This document shows, piece by piece, positions 23,896-36,517 of a stretch of 64,000 bases of DNA. How positions within the stretch are numbered: the stretch's first letter is position 1; every line of letters begins with the position of its first letter. The stretch is from assembly GCA_000507305.1 (NCBI GenBank), contig DF241461.1, forward strand, positions 1 through 64,000, written 5' to 3'. A model generated the notes under the pieces. It was given only the letters and a program-made list of their open reading frames with translations. It was not told where the DNA came from and made no database searches. The stretch comes from Breviolum minutum Mf 1.05b.01 (Eukaryota; Sar; Dinophyceae; Suessiales; Symbiodiniaceae). The translations under genes were made by a program, and so were the position numbers.

Positions 23896-24010
23896 ATTTG
23901 GTGGTTTGGGTTGGCGGTTTGGGAGTCTATTGGAATCCCCAAGTACCGATCCCTTTCATAAGCAGATCTCAGGAACCCAAACCACCAACCCAAACCACCC
24001 AATAACCATT
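23885..24010. mobile_element. Family M fold-back element (GGTTTGGG arms)
   Basis: GGTTATTTGGTGGTTTGGGT and ACCCAAACCACCCAATAACC are exact inverted arms around a short loop. Confidence 0.8.
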
Positions 24011-24568
24011 ATATAGTTGACCACTGGATTTTGAAAAAAAAACAATGCGATGAAACATTGAAAACCTGCACAAAATCGGTTCAAAATGGTGGAGTTCTCC
24101 AAAAAATGACACGCTATCCGGACCAGAGATTGGAAGGGCCCTGCAAAAATGATTCAAATTCAAAAAGAACTAATTTTCACATCATTTCACTGCGTGTTTT
24201 TGCCAACCCAATGGTAGTTTCGGGGTACCACATCATTTTTTGGACAACCTCCACTTCTTGAAATTGAACCCTTTTGAAGAGTCTCCACTTTGCCTGCGAC
24301 GTGGATCCTGTGAGTAGTGATATATGGGCAATGAATTAATAAACAATCTTACCAACAAAAATAACATGTGTGTCTAAAGATTATATACTGTATATAAATA
24401 TAAATATACATATGTTGTGAATATGTTGTGAGATATTCTAGTTCCCTTCAGAACAAAAAGCACAATTGTTTCAAGAAAAAAGGGGCCATTTCAATTGCTT
24501 TTCTGTTTATTCGAGGACGAACGCAAAGTTCAGAACCTTCAGATTGCTACAAGTTGCAGTCCAAATGG

Positions 24569-24679
24569 GGGGTTTCCTTAAATGGTGGTACCAAACAACC
24601 ATGATCAACCATGGGTTTTCCTACTAAAAATGATCATTTTGGGGTTTTTGGGGGGTACTACCATTTTAGGAAACACCCA
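24569..24679. mobile_element. Family F-related fold-back element
   Basis: GGGTTTCCTTAAATGGTGGT ... CCATTTTAGGAAACACCC, core CCATGGGTTTTCCTACTAAA; a related copy is at 28867-28982. Confidence 0.8.
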
Positions 24680-24899
24680 AATGGCAGAGCTGGAAATTCA
24701 CATTCTTGAACCAAGAAAAAACAAATCCCTCACACACAATTGCTTGGTGAACTTTTTTTTAAAGGGATGTCTTGAAGATGAAGGTATCCAACAGGGGAAG
24801 AGATTCTTTTAAGTCTTCCCTATCTTTCCGGTCGGGTTGACGATAACTTTGCGTGCTTTTCTCTTTTCAGACACTTTGGAATGTTCCTTCAGGAATCTG

Positions 24900-27360
24900 C
24901 CGAAACCCTTGGGGAAACAAGGGAAGCTTCCCAGAAATCTAACATAGATGCCAAATGTTGCCATGTTTAAAGGAAGTTACCTTTAGCTCCTCATTTAGTA
25001 GGAACATACATCATTCCTGGCGGGTAGCTGCTAATTGATCCCATAAAAGATCTAACATTTATGTAAGTCGGTACAATATATCATGTTTTCCAATACCATC
25101 CATGAATCCCATAAAATCCATCTGGGGTTTAACCCTCCAAATAAAACAATCCGAAGAAAAACACCCCGGAACTTGATGGATGTCCCGTTGGAAGTGCTGG
25201 TAACCCTTGGTTATAACCACAATATATCCCATTTATAAGTAGGTTGCGAGTTATAACCCATTCATCCTAACCCTTGATCCTAATAAACCCAACGGGACAT
25301 CCTACCTGGTTTTTCTACATGGGTTAATGCCGCAAATGGGATATGTTGGAGGTATAACCCACTGATCCGAACCTTGAATTCCAGCACTTCCAACAGCCGT
25401 GGCATCCAATTATAAAACCCAATTTCTTCCCCTTACTGGGTAGATCATGGGCTCATAGCCATAAATATACAGGAGAATCGATGCCCCGAATGGATAAGTT
25501 TGGCACGCCTTCCGGGTGTTTCTTTCCCTAGGTTTCGAATCAAAGTTATCCCAACTCCTCTCTCCACTCTCCCACTCCAAGAGCACGTGGCCAAAATACC
25601 TAGACCTGTGGTGCAGAGTTAGAGGGAACCCCTCTTGTTGGTGTAGGGTAATTTTTGTGGGGGATGAAATACTACCCAATTATATATGAAACCATTATAA
25701 GAATCTAGGGGATTAAATACTACAAGTCTCAAGTTAAGTTAGGATTATAATTGCAAACCACTATGCTGATCCCTATGAAACAACCAGGATTCAATGGTAA
25801 GTATCAGAGTTTTTTTTCATGGCTCAGATGGAAACAACAGGACGTGGGTATCTGAATGTTCCCTTATTCCAGGGAAATTACAACACAATCCCCAACCAAT
25901 GCCCCCTTTATGGCCTGTTGGTAAAGGTTGCTCGGGGTGTGTTCCAGTTCGGTGTGTTGAAACAACCTTAGACCTATGCTCCACTTTTATTCTGCAAGTG
26001 TTTGTTTTTGGAGTGGGTTAAACGGGTGCCTAAACAGCTTGTAACAAAGAGTATTTGGAGCACTATGGGCTTGCAAAAGCGATGAAGCAACATTTGCATC
26101 TAGTTGATGTAAATACTTGTTGCCAACCTCTTCAAGAAACATGTGCCTCTAAAGTCAAATTGTTTGAATCATGTTCCCAAACAAATCAAAGTAAACATTG
26201 AAACAAACTAATCTTTGAGAAAATCTCTCAAAGAATTATATCGGGACCATTTTGATTGACACAGTTTGTAAAAGTGTGTTAAACCACATGGTCCAAAGAA
26301 AGAATGTGCAAACTAATCATTCCTCCCATGTGTTCAATCCACAAAACTTCGAAACTTTCATTGCGGGTCCATGTTTCCGACCAACTCGAGAAGAGTCGAC
26401 CACTAAAAAATGTCCGGTTGGAAGTTAATTAAAAGTTTTGGATGAGTAGGTTATTACCCCTATATAACTCCATTTATAATAGTATGTTATAAGTTATTTA
26501 TGAGTTATAACCATGAATTGATCTACTAACCATTGGTTTATAACCCCAATGAATACCCCATAGGTTATAACTACCATTTGATCCGATCACCATCGATCCA
26601 TCCAAACCCTTCCTTCCGCCGGGACATCCTGCCGCAAAAACCTCGCCTCCCAAACCACCGGTGATTAAGGCCATGTCGAAATCGGCAAATCACGTCTCGG
26701 GTTAGTAAGAAAAAAGACAAGAAGCCAAGAAAACAACGGCAATGCCACCTGTGAAAAAAAAAAGATTGTCACAACACAACCTTCATAAAGGTCCATTTTT
26801 TGAACATTCGATTTTGAACTTGAACAGACTTTGATGTTTGTTGGGTTGGTAGCGCATTTTGTTTCTCAATCAAAGGGAAGCAGCTTCAATTAGAAAGAAA
26901 TGAAGATCAAGCTGGTGGCTGCGGATGTGCAAATGTCACCAGGTGAAGGTGGTAATTTCGTGCAATGGCCATGGTTGGGTATTTTTTTACTGAAATTTCC
27001 AGGGTGTACCGTCCAAAAGACTAAAATGACAATGGAAAATAACCATGTTCTAATAGGAGATACGTATACATTCTTCAAATGGTTATGTAATTTTTCATGA
27101 ATGGGATGTTAGTTTTGGAGGGTGTACCTTCTGGCTAATCAAGAAGGTGGTTGCTGGAAATTATCCATATCATCCATTCTTCAAGAAACGCATTTTCGAA
27201 CGGTTACACAAACACAGTAAGGGGCCACCCTAGTTGCAAACGCACTATAATCCTAGTCAACCCCAGTAACCCCCAGTTTCAATAGGGTATAATCAGGAAA
27301 AAATTACCCGCAACATCTAGGGGACCCATCGCAACAAGCATACGCACACCAGATTCTATT
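24900..27360. other. Repeat-rich region without recognised gene
   Basis: Mostly family-B-like pieces (25160-25390, 26400-26640), a family-H-like piece (25680-25790) and AT-rich filler. A good acceptor TTTTCTCTTTTCAG at 24866-24879 precedes a short plus-strand open piece (TLECSFRNLPKPLGK) of unknown meaning. Confidence 0.5.
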
Positions 27361-27393
27361 ATTTCCATGATCTTTTACCACATCTCAGCTACT

Positions 27394-27516
27394 GGTTTGG
27401 CTTGGTGGTTTGGGGCTGGCTGGTTTGGATTCCTGAGATCATCCGAAAGGGAGTGCTGTTTTAAGGGGTACCTCGAATTGAAATCCCAAACCACCAAAAA
27501 CCCAAACCACCGGGAC
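27394..27516. mobile_element. Family M fold-back element
   Basis: TGGTTTGGCTTGGTGGTTTG ... CAAACCACCAAAAACCCAAA; related to 23885-24010. Confidence 0.72.
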
Positions 27517-28349
27517 CCAAAGCATAAGCTGACCACATCTTTACCACCAAAAAATAAGATTTGCCTATTAATAAAACAACCCCATATACACCTTATATAG
27601 TGGATATTTATTGGGTATATTTCCTTTTGAAGGGCTCCTTGGAAGGTCATTCACAGCTATTTTTGTGTACAATTACCCAAAGGGTACCACCATTTTCCCT
27701 ATGACTATGCAACGGAGGTGATCTTCTTGAAGTCTATAGCAACTAAAAGGGGACGGCTCTGAGAGTCGTATCCAAAACATTTGAGCTTTCACAAAAACAT
27801 CGTGTGATCCCATGTCATTGCATTGGTTGGTTGATTCCCATAGACTATACTAATCCATATAAACAGGATAGTATAATAACCCCCTATGAGCAATCCAAGT
27901 TTATCAAAGTTGTTTTATACATTTGCCCACTTTGTTGACCACTATGGCCTTTTCAAAGCGCTTCATTCAAAATTGAAAATCCTGATTGGTTTTGATCTTG
28001 GATTCTTACAGTTGCTAGGTGGTGGCATTTGGAAAAAAAGGGTCAAATTCTGCATCTGCCCCAAATAGGGCTAAAATCAACAGTCCTTGGAACCACCACC
28101 TAGCGGTTTGTTCTAAACCGTTTCATTAGTTTAGCAAAACCTCCTGGACAACCCATTGAATACTAATCACGCTCAGCTGATACAATGGCAGAGTCACATG
28201 GGTAGTTTTACAAATCCTCTCTTGATTTGCTGATGTTTGTGTGGCTTCACCGTCTTTTTTCCAATAGGAAATACATCTACATTCAAGGTCCATGCTTCCA
28301 GCTATCGCTATGTTTGCATTACCGCAAGTGGTGCGCCTCAAAACCTTGA

Positions 28350-28432
28350 GCAAAGTTGCCGTCTTCTGCTCAATGATTTTTTGAAAGAACGCCTTTTTCA
28401 TTTTTTCACTCGGCTCTACGCTTTTTTTTCTG
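28350..28432 (-). CDS. Possible exon 'EKMKKAFFQKIIEQKTATLL'
   Basis: A lysine-rich open segment on the minus strand (SVEPSEKMKKAFFQK then IIEQKTATLLK) followed by a possible donor AAG|GTTTTG. It lies next to a degraded fold-back half with the 'TGTATTTCCTATTGG' sequence at 28258-28285. No family is recognised; it could be a chance open frame. Confidence 0.25.
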
Positions 28433-28490
28433 TGTGATGGTTGATTTGCTTGAAGGATTCTTGGGAATCCAACTGGACAAAGAACATTAC

Positions 28491-28594
28491 CAGTTGGTGG
28501 TTGAAGCAACCCATCTGAGAAATATGCTCGTCAAATTTGATCATTTCCCCAAGGATCGGGATGAAAATTAAAAAACACTTGAAATCACCCCCCA
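28491..28594. mobile_element. Family C fold-back element
   Basis: CAGTTGGTGGTTGAAGCAAC ... ACTTGAAATCACCCCCCAG. Confidence 0.78.
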
Positions 28595-28866
28595 GATCAT
28601 ACTTCATCTGAAAGAGTATTTTTTGTACATTGAACTTGCTTGGTAGATAAAAATCATCACTATAAATACCTGTGAACTACACCTATATATTATGCTTGTC
28701 ACCCACTGAAACAATTTTTAGAAAAAATGGGGCGACTTCCACAGCAACAAATTCCCATTGAGATGTTGAACGTTTTCTCTCTCAGTGATCTTCACAGCAT
28801 TGACCACCACCTCAGGAGTGTTTGGGGCAATTTTTTTTTGAGGGTCAAGATGTGATAGACTTTCTC

Positions 28867-28982
28867 CATTTGGTGGGGGTTTTCCTAAAATGGTGCTACC
28901 CAACAAACCCATGGGTTTTCCTACTAAAAACCGATCATTTTGGGGTGTGAAATGGGGGTACCACCATTTAAGGAACCACCCT
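28867..28982. mobile_element. Family F-related fold-back element
   Basis: GTGGGGGTTTTCCTAAAATG ... ACCATTTAAGGAACCACCCT, same core as 24569-24679. Confidence 0.8.
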
Positions 28983-30514
28983 GGTGAATCCAACTGCAGT
29001 TAAACAAAAAAATGTAAGTCAAAATTGGATCATTCTGGTGATCCAGAAAAAGTCCCAATAAAAATCAGTGGTTCTTTTTTTTATCCTCCAAAGATCAGTC
29101 TCAGTCTTACAACACTCTCCCTGTTTTTGTTTCAATGCTTGTTGGCGTGGCTCAGTTCAAATGTTAAATAAAACAGGTTCTGAGTAGAAGAGGTGAGAAG
29201 CAAATCAAATCCCTGTATGACATTATGAGACAAAAAAACACACTAATGTATAGACCACCTGTTAGAAAAACAAAACATACAAGATCAACATACACACAGA
29301 TAAAAGTAGATGGCACGGTTACCATGTACTGGTTGATATAAGCCCTGTATTTCCCCACGTTTTGGGGACTGTGCCATGTACTTTGACCATGGGGTAATCA
29401 AAGATTTACAAAACAAACATATCCTTTGTCATTTCGGGGGTGAGTTTTAGATGCCATGTTTGTCAAAGATGTTTTTTTCTCGGGAAGTAAAATAGGCCAA
29501 GTGTCTTAATCCCATATATATGTTCCATGTATTGGATGATTCAGCTACAGGTACACCCAGGAAGATTAACATGGAACCTGAGAAATACACCGCTGGAAAA
29601 GGGAAAACTTCTTCCAAACCATGATTTTCAGGTTTCCATGTTAATCTTCGGGGGTGTATCATAAATTTAAACCAAATGTAGGTAAAATATTACACTCCCA
29701 TGGATCAGCTGAGGGTTGTAAGATGGATGTTGCATATTCGAACTCAAGGAGTCCTTGTGAGTGCCGACTTAATTGAGGATAATGATAGACAACTTAATAA
29801 ATCCCTTGGATAAGGATAAGGATAAATAAAGGTCTCCTCAAGTAAAAGGCACAGACATCTATAGCGATCCCTTGAGGTTTGATACTCTTCACCTGTTTTT
29901 GGTTCTGGGCTTCCCCAGGCAATTGCAGTCATCACCACAGCAATCCGTGACCGAAACCTGTCGTGATCTCGATGCTGGCAGATTTCCAGGAACACCAGAT
30001 ATCAAGTTGCTGTGTTTTTTTTTGTCGCCTCCATGTATGGAATATCGGAATATCTACTTGCGTTGGGCTTAAAATTGTGATAACTGACCGGTAAATATTC
30101 CATAATTACACGGAAATTATGGTATCTCTTCAAAAGAACTTGCAACTGCTATAGAGTTTTGGAGAGAAAAAACATGAAGGCATCAGCATCTACCATGTTT
30201 TTCATCATTGATCATCGTTCTACCAGGAGGTCGATGTGAACCGATGAAATTCAACAAGACCAGCGTGGTGTGAACCCGGTGTCATGCTGTAATTACTCTC
30301 ATTTTTGCTGATCTCATCCCTTCCTCAACATCACTGGAGGGCCATAGGTGGACCAGTGTCTCAAGATTTATCAAGATCATCCCTTTCATCATACTGTTGA
30401 TGGAAGAAATCCTGCATCACCTGGGATGTATAAATTGGAAGATTTTGTAAATCCATCAGAAACCTTTCCGAAGCCTCTACCTGTTTGGCCAATTGGCTGC
30501 ACATTTTCGGGAAA

Positions 30515-30613
30515 AGTCGTGAACCACAAGGAAAAGGAGCACGCTGGTGCAGTCAAAATTCAGAAAGCAGGGGCTCGTTTTTTGACAGTTTGTCAAAACG
30601 CTGTTGACATGTG
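30515..30613 (+). CDS. Possible open segment with IQ-like 'AVKIQKAGARFL'
   Basis: Plus-strand frame KVVNHKEKEHAGAVKIQKAG, ARFLTVCQNAVDM then TGA. The IQ dipeptide with basic residues resembles a calmodulin-binding IQ motif, but spacing is imperfect and no neighbour supports it. Confidence 0.2.
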
Positions 30614-30816
30614 ATTATTTTAAAATGAAGTAGCTAAGTAATATCTTGATACCACCTGGAAAGGATCAATGGCTAGCCACTCCTATGTATTGGTTTATCA
30701 TGGCCGTATCCTATTCGCCACCTTTTGGGAGTGGCGATCGCCACCTACTTTCATTACAGTGTAATTGAAAGTGATTGATGGTGGATTTCGGTGGAAGTTG
30801 ATGTTGATAATGTTAA

Positions 30817-30916
30817 CTAGTTGGTGATTTAACCAACCCCTTTGAAAAATATCATGGTCAAATTGGATCATTTCCCCAAGGTTCGGGGTAGAAAAAAAAA
30901 TGAAACTACCACATAG
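30817..30916. mobile_element. Family C fold-back element
   Basis: CTAGTTGGTGATTTAACCAA ... TGAAACTACCACATAG. Confidence 0.78.
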
Positions 30917-31037
30917 TTATTTGAAAACAAACACCACATAGAGTGGTTAAAAATTGAGGGTTCCAATTCCCATCCTTAAAAGGTAAGATTGTAGGGTATA
31001 AAGCCCTTTCAAAACGGAAAAAACCTGGATCCCTCAC

Positions 31038-31099
31038 CAGGATGACGTGCCCTTCCCATGTTCGTTCCACGGCCTCCTCACGGCTGTCCGGCTCACCAT
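31038..31099 (-). CDS. Possible exon 'GEPDSREEAVERTWEGHVIL'
   Basis: A 62-bp segment with acceptor TTTCTCCGCAG and donor CTG|GTGAGG. From memory, 'GEPD' followed by charged residues is seen near the C-terminus of DUF836 proteins, which fits the upstream exons. A second frame is also open, so the reading is uncertain. Confidence 0.42.
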
Positions 31100-31156
31100 C
31101 TGCGGAGAAACAACGCCAAGGGGGTTGGTTGTTTTATGCATCAAGGGGAGTCTAGT

Positions 31157-31258
31157 TGGATGTTTCCGAAAATAGGGGTACCCCAAAATGGATGGTTTAT
31201 AAAGGGAAACCCTATTAAAATTGATAATTTGGGGGTACCACTATTTTTGGAAACACCT
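31157..31258. mobile_element. Family F fold-back element
   Basis: TTGGATGTTTCCGAAAATAG ... CTATTTTTGGAAACACCTAG. A half family-C copy follows directly. Confidence 0.83.
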
Positions 31259-32480
31259 AGTTGGTGGTTTCAACCCATTGGATAACCCTGGGGATTCCAA
31301 CACCATTAGAACAATGGGTGGATTTAAAATAACCACCATTGCTGAACCCGAAGGCCTAAGGGTTGAAAAATCATCGAAATTGGGTCAACCATTATTTTAA
31401 TGGTGGTTTCAACCCATTGGATAATTTTCCCAAATAGAGAGCAAAACATAGGCAACAAAAATGATGCAACCACCACCTATAGTTATAGATACCCATAGGA
31501 TCAATCTGGGCAAATTATTTCCTAATTCCTAGATCTGAATTAAGGGGATTTTGCACCTGAACTGGTGATTTAGTAAGGGAAATCATCTGGTGACTCATAG
31601 GATTTTGAAGGATTCCCTTACTAAATCACCTCGGCGGAGGTCATGAAAATTTGCCACTCGCCGTCAATGAGTCTAGTCAGCTAGTCGGTGGTTTCATCTC
31701 ACAAAAAAACACCGGCAGTTAGTCAATTTAGATCATTTCCCAAAAGTGAGGGTTAAAAGGTGAAAAAAAACATAGAAACTACCGAATTTGCAATTCGTGT
31801 TTGATTCATGGATAGAAAATTGTACATTGTACATGAACATAAAAATATACGAAGAAGGTAAAACATTGCATCTGACCTCTCAGTATGCCAGTCACCACCA
31901 GTATCATTACATATTATTAGTAGGGAATCCGTATATAAACCTTCACTTGAATCCTGGGTGGGGGGGTAGATCCAAGGCAAACATGTTAAGATTTGCTGAA
32001 TGGATGGATCTTCAGATTGGTCGAGTCAGACTATCTTCATGGGAATCGTTCAAGGGCGGTATATTGACCTACAATGCCCAGGTATGCCCAGCATCTTCCA
32101 GGTTCCAGCACTTTTCGGGGTAAATCAAAATTCAATATGGGCAACATGTTCATTATACTACTTCCTAAACCTGAATGTTTCGGGCATTTGGGGTGGAAAC
32201 ATTCACTCCCTTGCTTTTCCCATGTCTTTTCCCCACCATTTGAGTTGAAAAAGTGACCAACCAGCGGATCTCATGGTCGCTATAAAAGTTGCCCAGTTTG
32301 ATAGGATTCCACCAGATTCCATTCCCAGGTGGCAAATCTGGAAGGGAGGATGGCTTTTTTGTACCTACGATCTCTGCATGAAAAAGTGATATTAGTTTAT
32401 CATACGTATCATCCTTGAACTGGTATGTATTTATAACTATATACATGGGAAAACCCAAACAAATCAACCAATTATTCATG

Positions 32481-32582
32481 CTAGTTGGTGGTTGAACCAA
32501 CCCATCTGAAAAATATGATCGTCAACTTGGATCATTTCCCCAGGTACGGGTGAAAATAAAAATATTTGAAACCATTACCTAG
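32481..32582. mobile_element. Family C fold-back element
   Basis: CTAGTTGGTGGTTGAACCAA ... TATTTGAAACCATTACCTAG, close to the family consensus. Confidence 0.82.
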
Positions 32583-32610
32583 CATGGATTGCTAAGCTGC
32601 TACCACTCAC

Positions 32611-32650
32611 CTTGATCCTTCCAAAATCCTCCCCAGTCATATCTTCATAA
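32611..32650 (-). CDS. Possible small exon '(x)YEDMTGEDFGRIK'
   Basis: A 40-bp open piece between CTCCAG and AAG|GTGAGTGG, a strong GTGAGT donor. Only one frame is open. It sits downstream of the glutaredoxin-like exons on the same strand and may belong to their C-terminus. The phase does not join exon 34841 directly, so another exon would be needed. No family is recognised. Confidence 0.4.
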
Positions 32651-32894
32651 CTGGAGATCTTTTGAGGCTCTGCCCCATCGCCTACTTATAAGTCGGGGCC
32701 CGAAATAACTCCACTTAATTATAGAGGTGAAATAACCTCATTTACCTATTTATCTTAGGACATTTGAAGGTTTTTTTGACTCCTAATTTATAACTGGTGA
32801 TTTTTTGGCCCACCTTGTATAACTACACCCTCGAAAACTTACATGACAATAGGAAGATCATGTATCCCCTATGAATAGTGGTGATTTTGCCAGC

Positions 32895-33475
32895 CAGTCA
32901 TCTTTTGCGGGCGGCACCGTGGAACATTCCACAAGTCTCAGCACCGCTTATTGGCACAGGCAGCTTTTCGCAGAAGTCACCATGAAGATAGCATGGGTTT
33001 GGGGGCAAGCTTGGGACACGCCTCATTGACCTGCAATCCGGACGACGCAGCTCGCGCATGTTCCGTTGGTTCCAGCTGAGCAGCCGCCATGTGCCATTCA
33101 GAGGCACTGACGATATTCATGCGTAGCTTGAGCTCTGGGCTGTGCCCTCTGCATGGTGCATGTATTCAGGGGCCCCCGATGCGAAGCTTGGCGGACAAGA
33201 CTTTCAGAAGGGCCCCCAAGGAGCTGTATAGTCCGTGCTTGGAAAGATTCGGGAATTATCGTTGCATGCACATCACACATTGCCAGTAGCCTCGGCACTT
33301 GTGTGGGCTCCGCGATGGCCGCGGTAGGCCATCATCTTTACTTTTTCTCTGTAATCCTCCATCAGCCTGAAGTGATGTTTGCAGTAGAATTCCCTTGTGA
33401 TGCGACAGCACTAAGGCTCCTGCGCAGCTTTCGCTCTATCTCGATCCGTCTCGACATATGGTTGACGATCCATCC
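32895..33475 (-). pseudogene. GC-rich, multiply interrupted coding-like region
   Basis: Successive minus-strand frames look protein-like but are broken by stops and shifts: REFYCKHHFRLMEDYREKVK, then KLRMNIVSASEWHMAAAQLE, then GTWRLLSWNQRNMRELRR. GC content is far above the surrounding repeats. It is most simply a decayed gene or captured fragment. No family recognised. Confidence 0.35.
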
Positions 33476-33625
33476 GGTTTCAAGAATTCCTTAGCAGCAA
33501 GGCTCCACTTGGAGAATAGGAAGGGGAGCCACCAGCCAGGGGGCGGCACCTTTTTGCTTCCCAAAAACTCCGTTCAAAACGTCCCATGGATTTCCCCCCC
33601 CGATCTTCACCTCGTTGGGTAAATG

Positions 33626-33670
33626 TCCCTTCCGCCGCAGCCGCTAAGGAGGCCTTCCGGGAGGTTGACA
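33626..33670 (+). CDS. Possible small EF-hand-like exon 'AKEAFREVDKNR'
   Basis: After CCTTCCGCCGCAG the plus strand reads (A)AKEAFREVDKNR, ending near AACAGGG|GTGTG. The pattern F-x-x-x-D-x-N-x resembles the start of an EF-hand. It is only 15 residues and against the general minus direction, so chance is quite possible. Confidence 0.22.
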
Positions 33671-34022
33671 AAAACAGGGGTGTGTTTGAGAAACAAAAAT
33701 GGCGCCCATGTACCTAAATTCCATGTCTATAATTTACCTACATGTATATAGTGGTGAGATGGTTATATCCATGGAACAAAGACATATATATATATATTAT
33801 AAATATATATAAATATATGTACACATACCATTTTGATGTATATATGGACGTGGAAACCTATGCATATATACATATATAACAAGTTCTAAAAACCTGTATA
33901 TATTTGCCCAACACATCTGGCCTCCATACCCTCCATGGATCCTATTAAAAAAGGCCACAATGACAATTGCACCATTCCCCTCCAAACAAAGAAACACCAT
34001 TGCATGTTTTTTTTCCATGAAA

Positions 34023-34130
34023 CTACCCTCCCTGAAACTAACATAGCACCTGAAAATGGATGGTTGGAATACTAGTTTCCTTTTGGGATGGCCTATGTTC
34101 AGGTGCTATGTTAGTTTTAGGGAGTGTAAG
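34023..34130. mobile_element. Family D fold-back element
   Basis: TACCCTCCCTGAAACTAACA ... TGTTAGTTTTAGGGAGTGTA with GGATGGTTGGAA core; close to consensus. Confidence 0.87.
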
Positions 34131-34256
34131 CGAACTTTGAAACACCTGAGGTTGGGTGGAAGTTGGCCGCCGATCCTTGGCGGAGGTTTTGGTGATCCCA
34201 AAATCCAGAAAAAAATCCCCATGACCAGATACTTTTGGACTCCTAAATGGATACCT

Positions 34257-34364
34257 ACATGGATGTTTCCGAAAATAGTGGTACCCCAAAATGGATGGTT
34301 TGTAATGGAAAACCCTATTAAAATTGATGATTTGGGGGTACCACTATTTTTGGAAACACCCACA
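34257..34364. mobile_element. Family F fold-back element
   Basis: ACATGGATGTTTCCGAAAAT ... ATTTTTGGAAACACCCACAT. Confidence 0.85.
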
Positions 34365-34840
34365 TGAAAACCATCAGAATCAATCATTTATGGATCGGTC
34401 AATTTACCACCCGTGTAATTTTAGGATTTTTTTGGATGTGTCACTGTCCTAAAAATAATTGGCAGGTAAAAATGTTGGTTGTCCCAATGGTTGAAACATA
34501 CCGCACTTTTGTTGAAGGATTTTTTGAGGCGGATTTCATTTGAGACGATTTTGGTGAGCCAAACCTTTTACTCACCTAGGATTTGCTTGTTGGATGCAAA
34601 GGGCCAAGAGTTCCCCAAAAAAAAGATTGTCATGGTGATGAATCCAATGGTACAAAATGAAAAACATCACCCAACCAAAAACAAATCCAAGTTGCTAGGG
34701 GCTGTTAAAATAGAGCACCCCCAAATACGTTTATTTCACCTACTTACAAAAGGGGAGGATCCAAGTCACTAAAAAAAACTGTGACCCAGAATTCCTAAAC
34801 TCGAGTCACCTTCCGCCATCTTCCACCATCAGGTCGTCAC

Positions 34841-34919
34841 CTCCACATCTTCTGTGTCCAGGCAATGCTTTGTCCAGAAAGCACCGTTCAGATGAAACAC
34901 AGGGATGTCACACCAGTAC
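34841..34919 (-). CDS. Glutaredoxin-like exon 'CDIPVFHLNGAFWTKHCLDT'
   Basis: Encodes YWCDIPVFHLNGAFW, TKHCLDTEDVE. The cis-Pro loop DIPVFHLNG is the family hallmark. The acceptor is CATCTTGCAG|G and the donor GAG|GTGACG, phase 0 at the end. Confidence 0.86.
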
Positions 34920-35371
34920 CTGCAAGATGGACCCCGTCACACGTTATACATGGAGATTTGGTGCCCCCTTTATTTTCGTGGCCTTGTTACAATGGGTAAG
35001 TTTTTGTTGGATCAGAGCCGTCCTGGTGGAGTTGCTTTTGTTTCAATCAGTGGTGATTTATGTTAGAATTTCCATTTGAAAGAAATGGGGCCGAAATTGC
35101 CTCCAAAAAAGGAAATGAATCATCTTCCAACCACTTGTTTTCAGAGGTAAAGTCGTCGTTGTTCGCTTAGTTAGTTCACTCGGACGGTTTGTTTCAAAGT
35201 GGGCCCCCGTCACCAGTCATAAGTAGGGCCCCATAACTCCACTTTGTAGGGGTGAAATAACCCCAGGTATACCTATCCTAGGGATCCTGGCTCACCTTCT
35301 GAGAATGGTAATGGAGCCTAAACACCTGAAAAAGAGGAGGTGATTGTACACCCCTTGCTCATCATCTGAGC

Positions 35372-35506
35372 CACGAAAAGAAACCCTTATTACTTTCCAT
35401 TATACTGGTTGGTTTATAGGGATCCTTATATTGGCTTATTATAATCCCTATATAATTGGGTAGTATAATCCCCTATATACCGTAAACAACCAGGGTTTTT
35501 TCATTG
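35372..35506. repeat. Family H repeat
   Basis: GCCACGAAAAGAAACCCTTA ... AACAACCAGGGTTTTTTCAT, very close to 10190-10322. Confidence 0.8.
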
Positions 35507-35640
35507 CTCACTTGGATGTCCCGGCCAGGAAGTTAGGATCTATGGTAATTATTTCACCTACTTTTAAAGAACGGGAGGATTCCATTGAGATAATGGTGAC
35601 AAACAAAAGTTTTACTGGCCGTTTGCTAACAAAAAAACCT

Positions 35641-36230
35641 ATTATCGAAGGAAGTTTAAATAGAAACTTCCGACAATATGGACAGTTGAAAAGCAGAGTA
35701 GAGTAGTCAAGTCAGCAGAAGAAGATGCAATAGAGCGAAAGTCAGAAGAAAGAAGATACATCCGCGCCAAATGTTAGAGAAGTCGCGAAATGCTGTGTTT
35801 TTTCAATGATTCGTGTGTCGGGTCAGTCGAAAAGTAGGCCTGTTAAAGCGGCGGGTGCGGAGTCAGGTGGTCAGGGGAGAAATCAAAAATTGCACGCCGC
35901 TGTGGCGAAAACCACATTTTGAAGTGAAAATGTACAAAACACATCAGGTCCGAAGCACTTTTTGCTGTTCTCCTGTCGAAAAAATGCACGCCCCTGTGGC
36001 GAAAGGCACATTTGGAAGTGAAAATGTACAAAACATGACGTGTTTGGACCACTTTTGTAAGTTCAGATGTTAAAAAATGCACGCGGCTGTGGCGAAACGT
36101 GCATTTTGAAGTAAAAATGCACAAAACACGTCAGTTTCGGACCACTTTTCCAACATCTGCTGCGCCAAAATTGCATGCCACTAGCGCGAGAGTCAGAAGA
36201 AACAAGATACATCCGCGCGTTCCGAAGTGA
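35641..36230 (+). mobile_element. Composite element, copy 1 (94-bp units)
   Basis: Begins with a hairpin (GGAAGTTT at 35650-35657, AAACTTCC at 35664-35671) and a purine-rich tract. A GC-richer block follows, then units of about 94 bp starting at 35892, 35986, 36079 and a partial one at 36173. Each unit opens with GCACGCCGCTGTGGCGAAA or a variant. 'GTCAGAAGAAAGAAGATACA' near 35741 recurs at about 36191, so the unit array is bracketed by a short direct repeat. The reverse-complement copy is at 54938-55463. No protein is evident. Confidence 0.75.
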
Positions 36231-36235
36231 NAGTC

Positions 36236-36517
36236 AGTTAGCTAGTTAATCAATTAGTCAGTTCATCAGTTAGACAATCAGTCAGTTCGTCAGTTAGTCA
36301 GTTAGCTAGTTAATTAGTTAGTTAGTCAGTCAGTTAGTCAGGCAGTCAGCCAGTCAGTAAGTAAAGTAGTCAGTTCGTCAGTTAATCGACCAGTCAACCA
36401 ATCAGTCAGTCAGTCAGTCCGTCAAAAGGTCAGTTCATCAATTAGGCAATTACTCAGTTAATCAGACAGTCAATCAGTCAATTAGTCAGTTAGCTAGTTA
36501 GTCAGTTGGTCAATGTT
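36236..36517. repeat. Degenerate GTTA/GTCA tetranucleotide array
   Basis: About 280 bp of TTAG and TCAG units (gttagtcagttagctag...), abutting the unit-array end of composite copy 1. A single unread base is at 36231. Confidence 0.9.

Noticed and set aside
35813..36124. Frames of 86-93 residues on both strands over the 94-bp units
   Set aside because: Units of 93-94 bp shift frame each repeat and both strands are equally open; no protein family seen.
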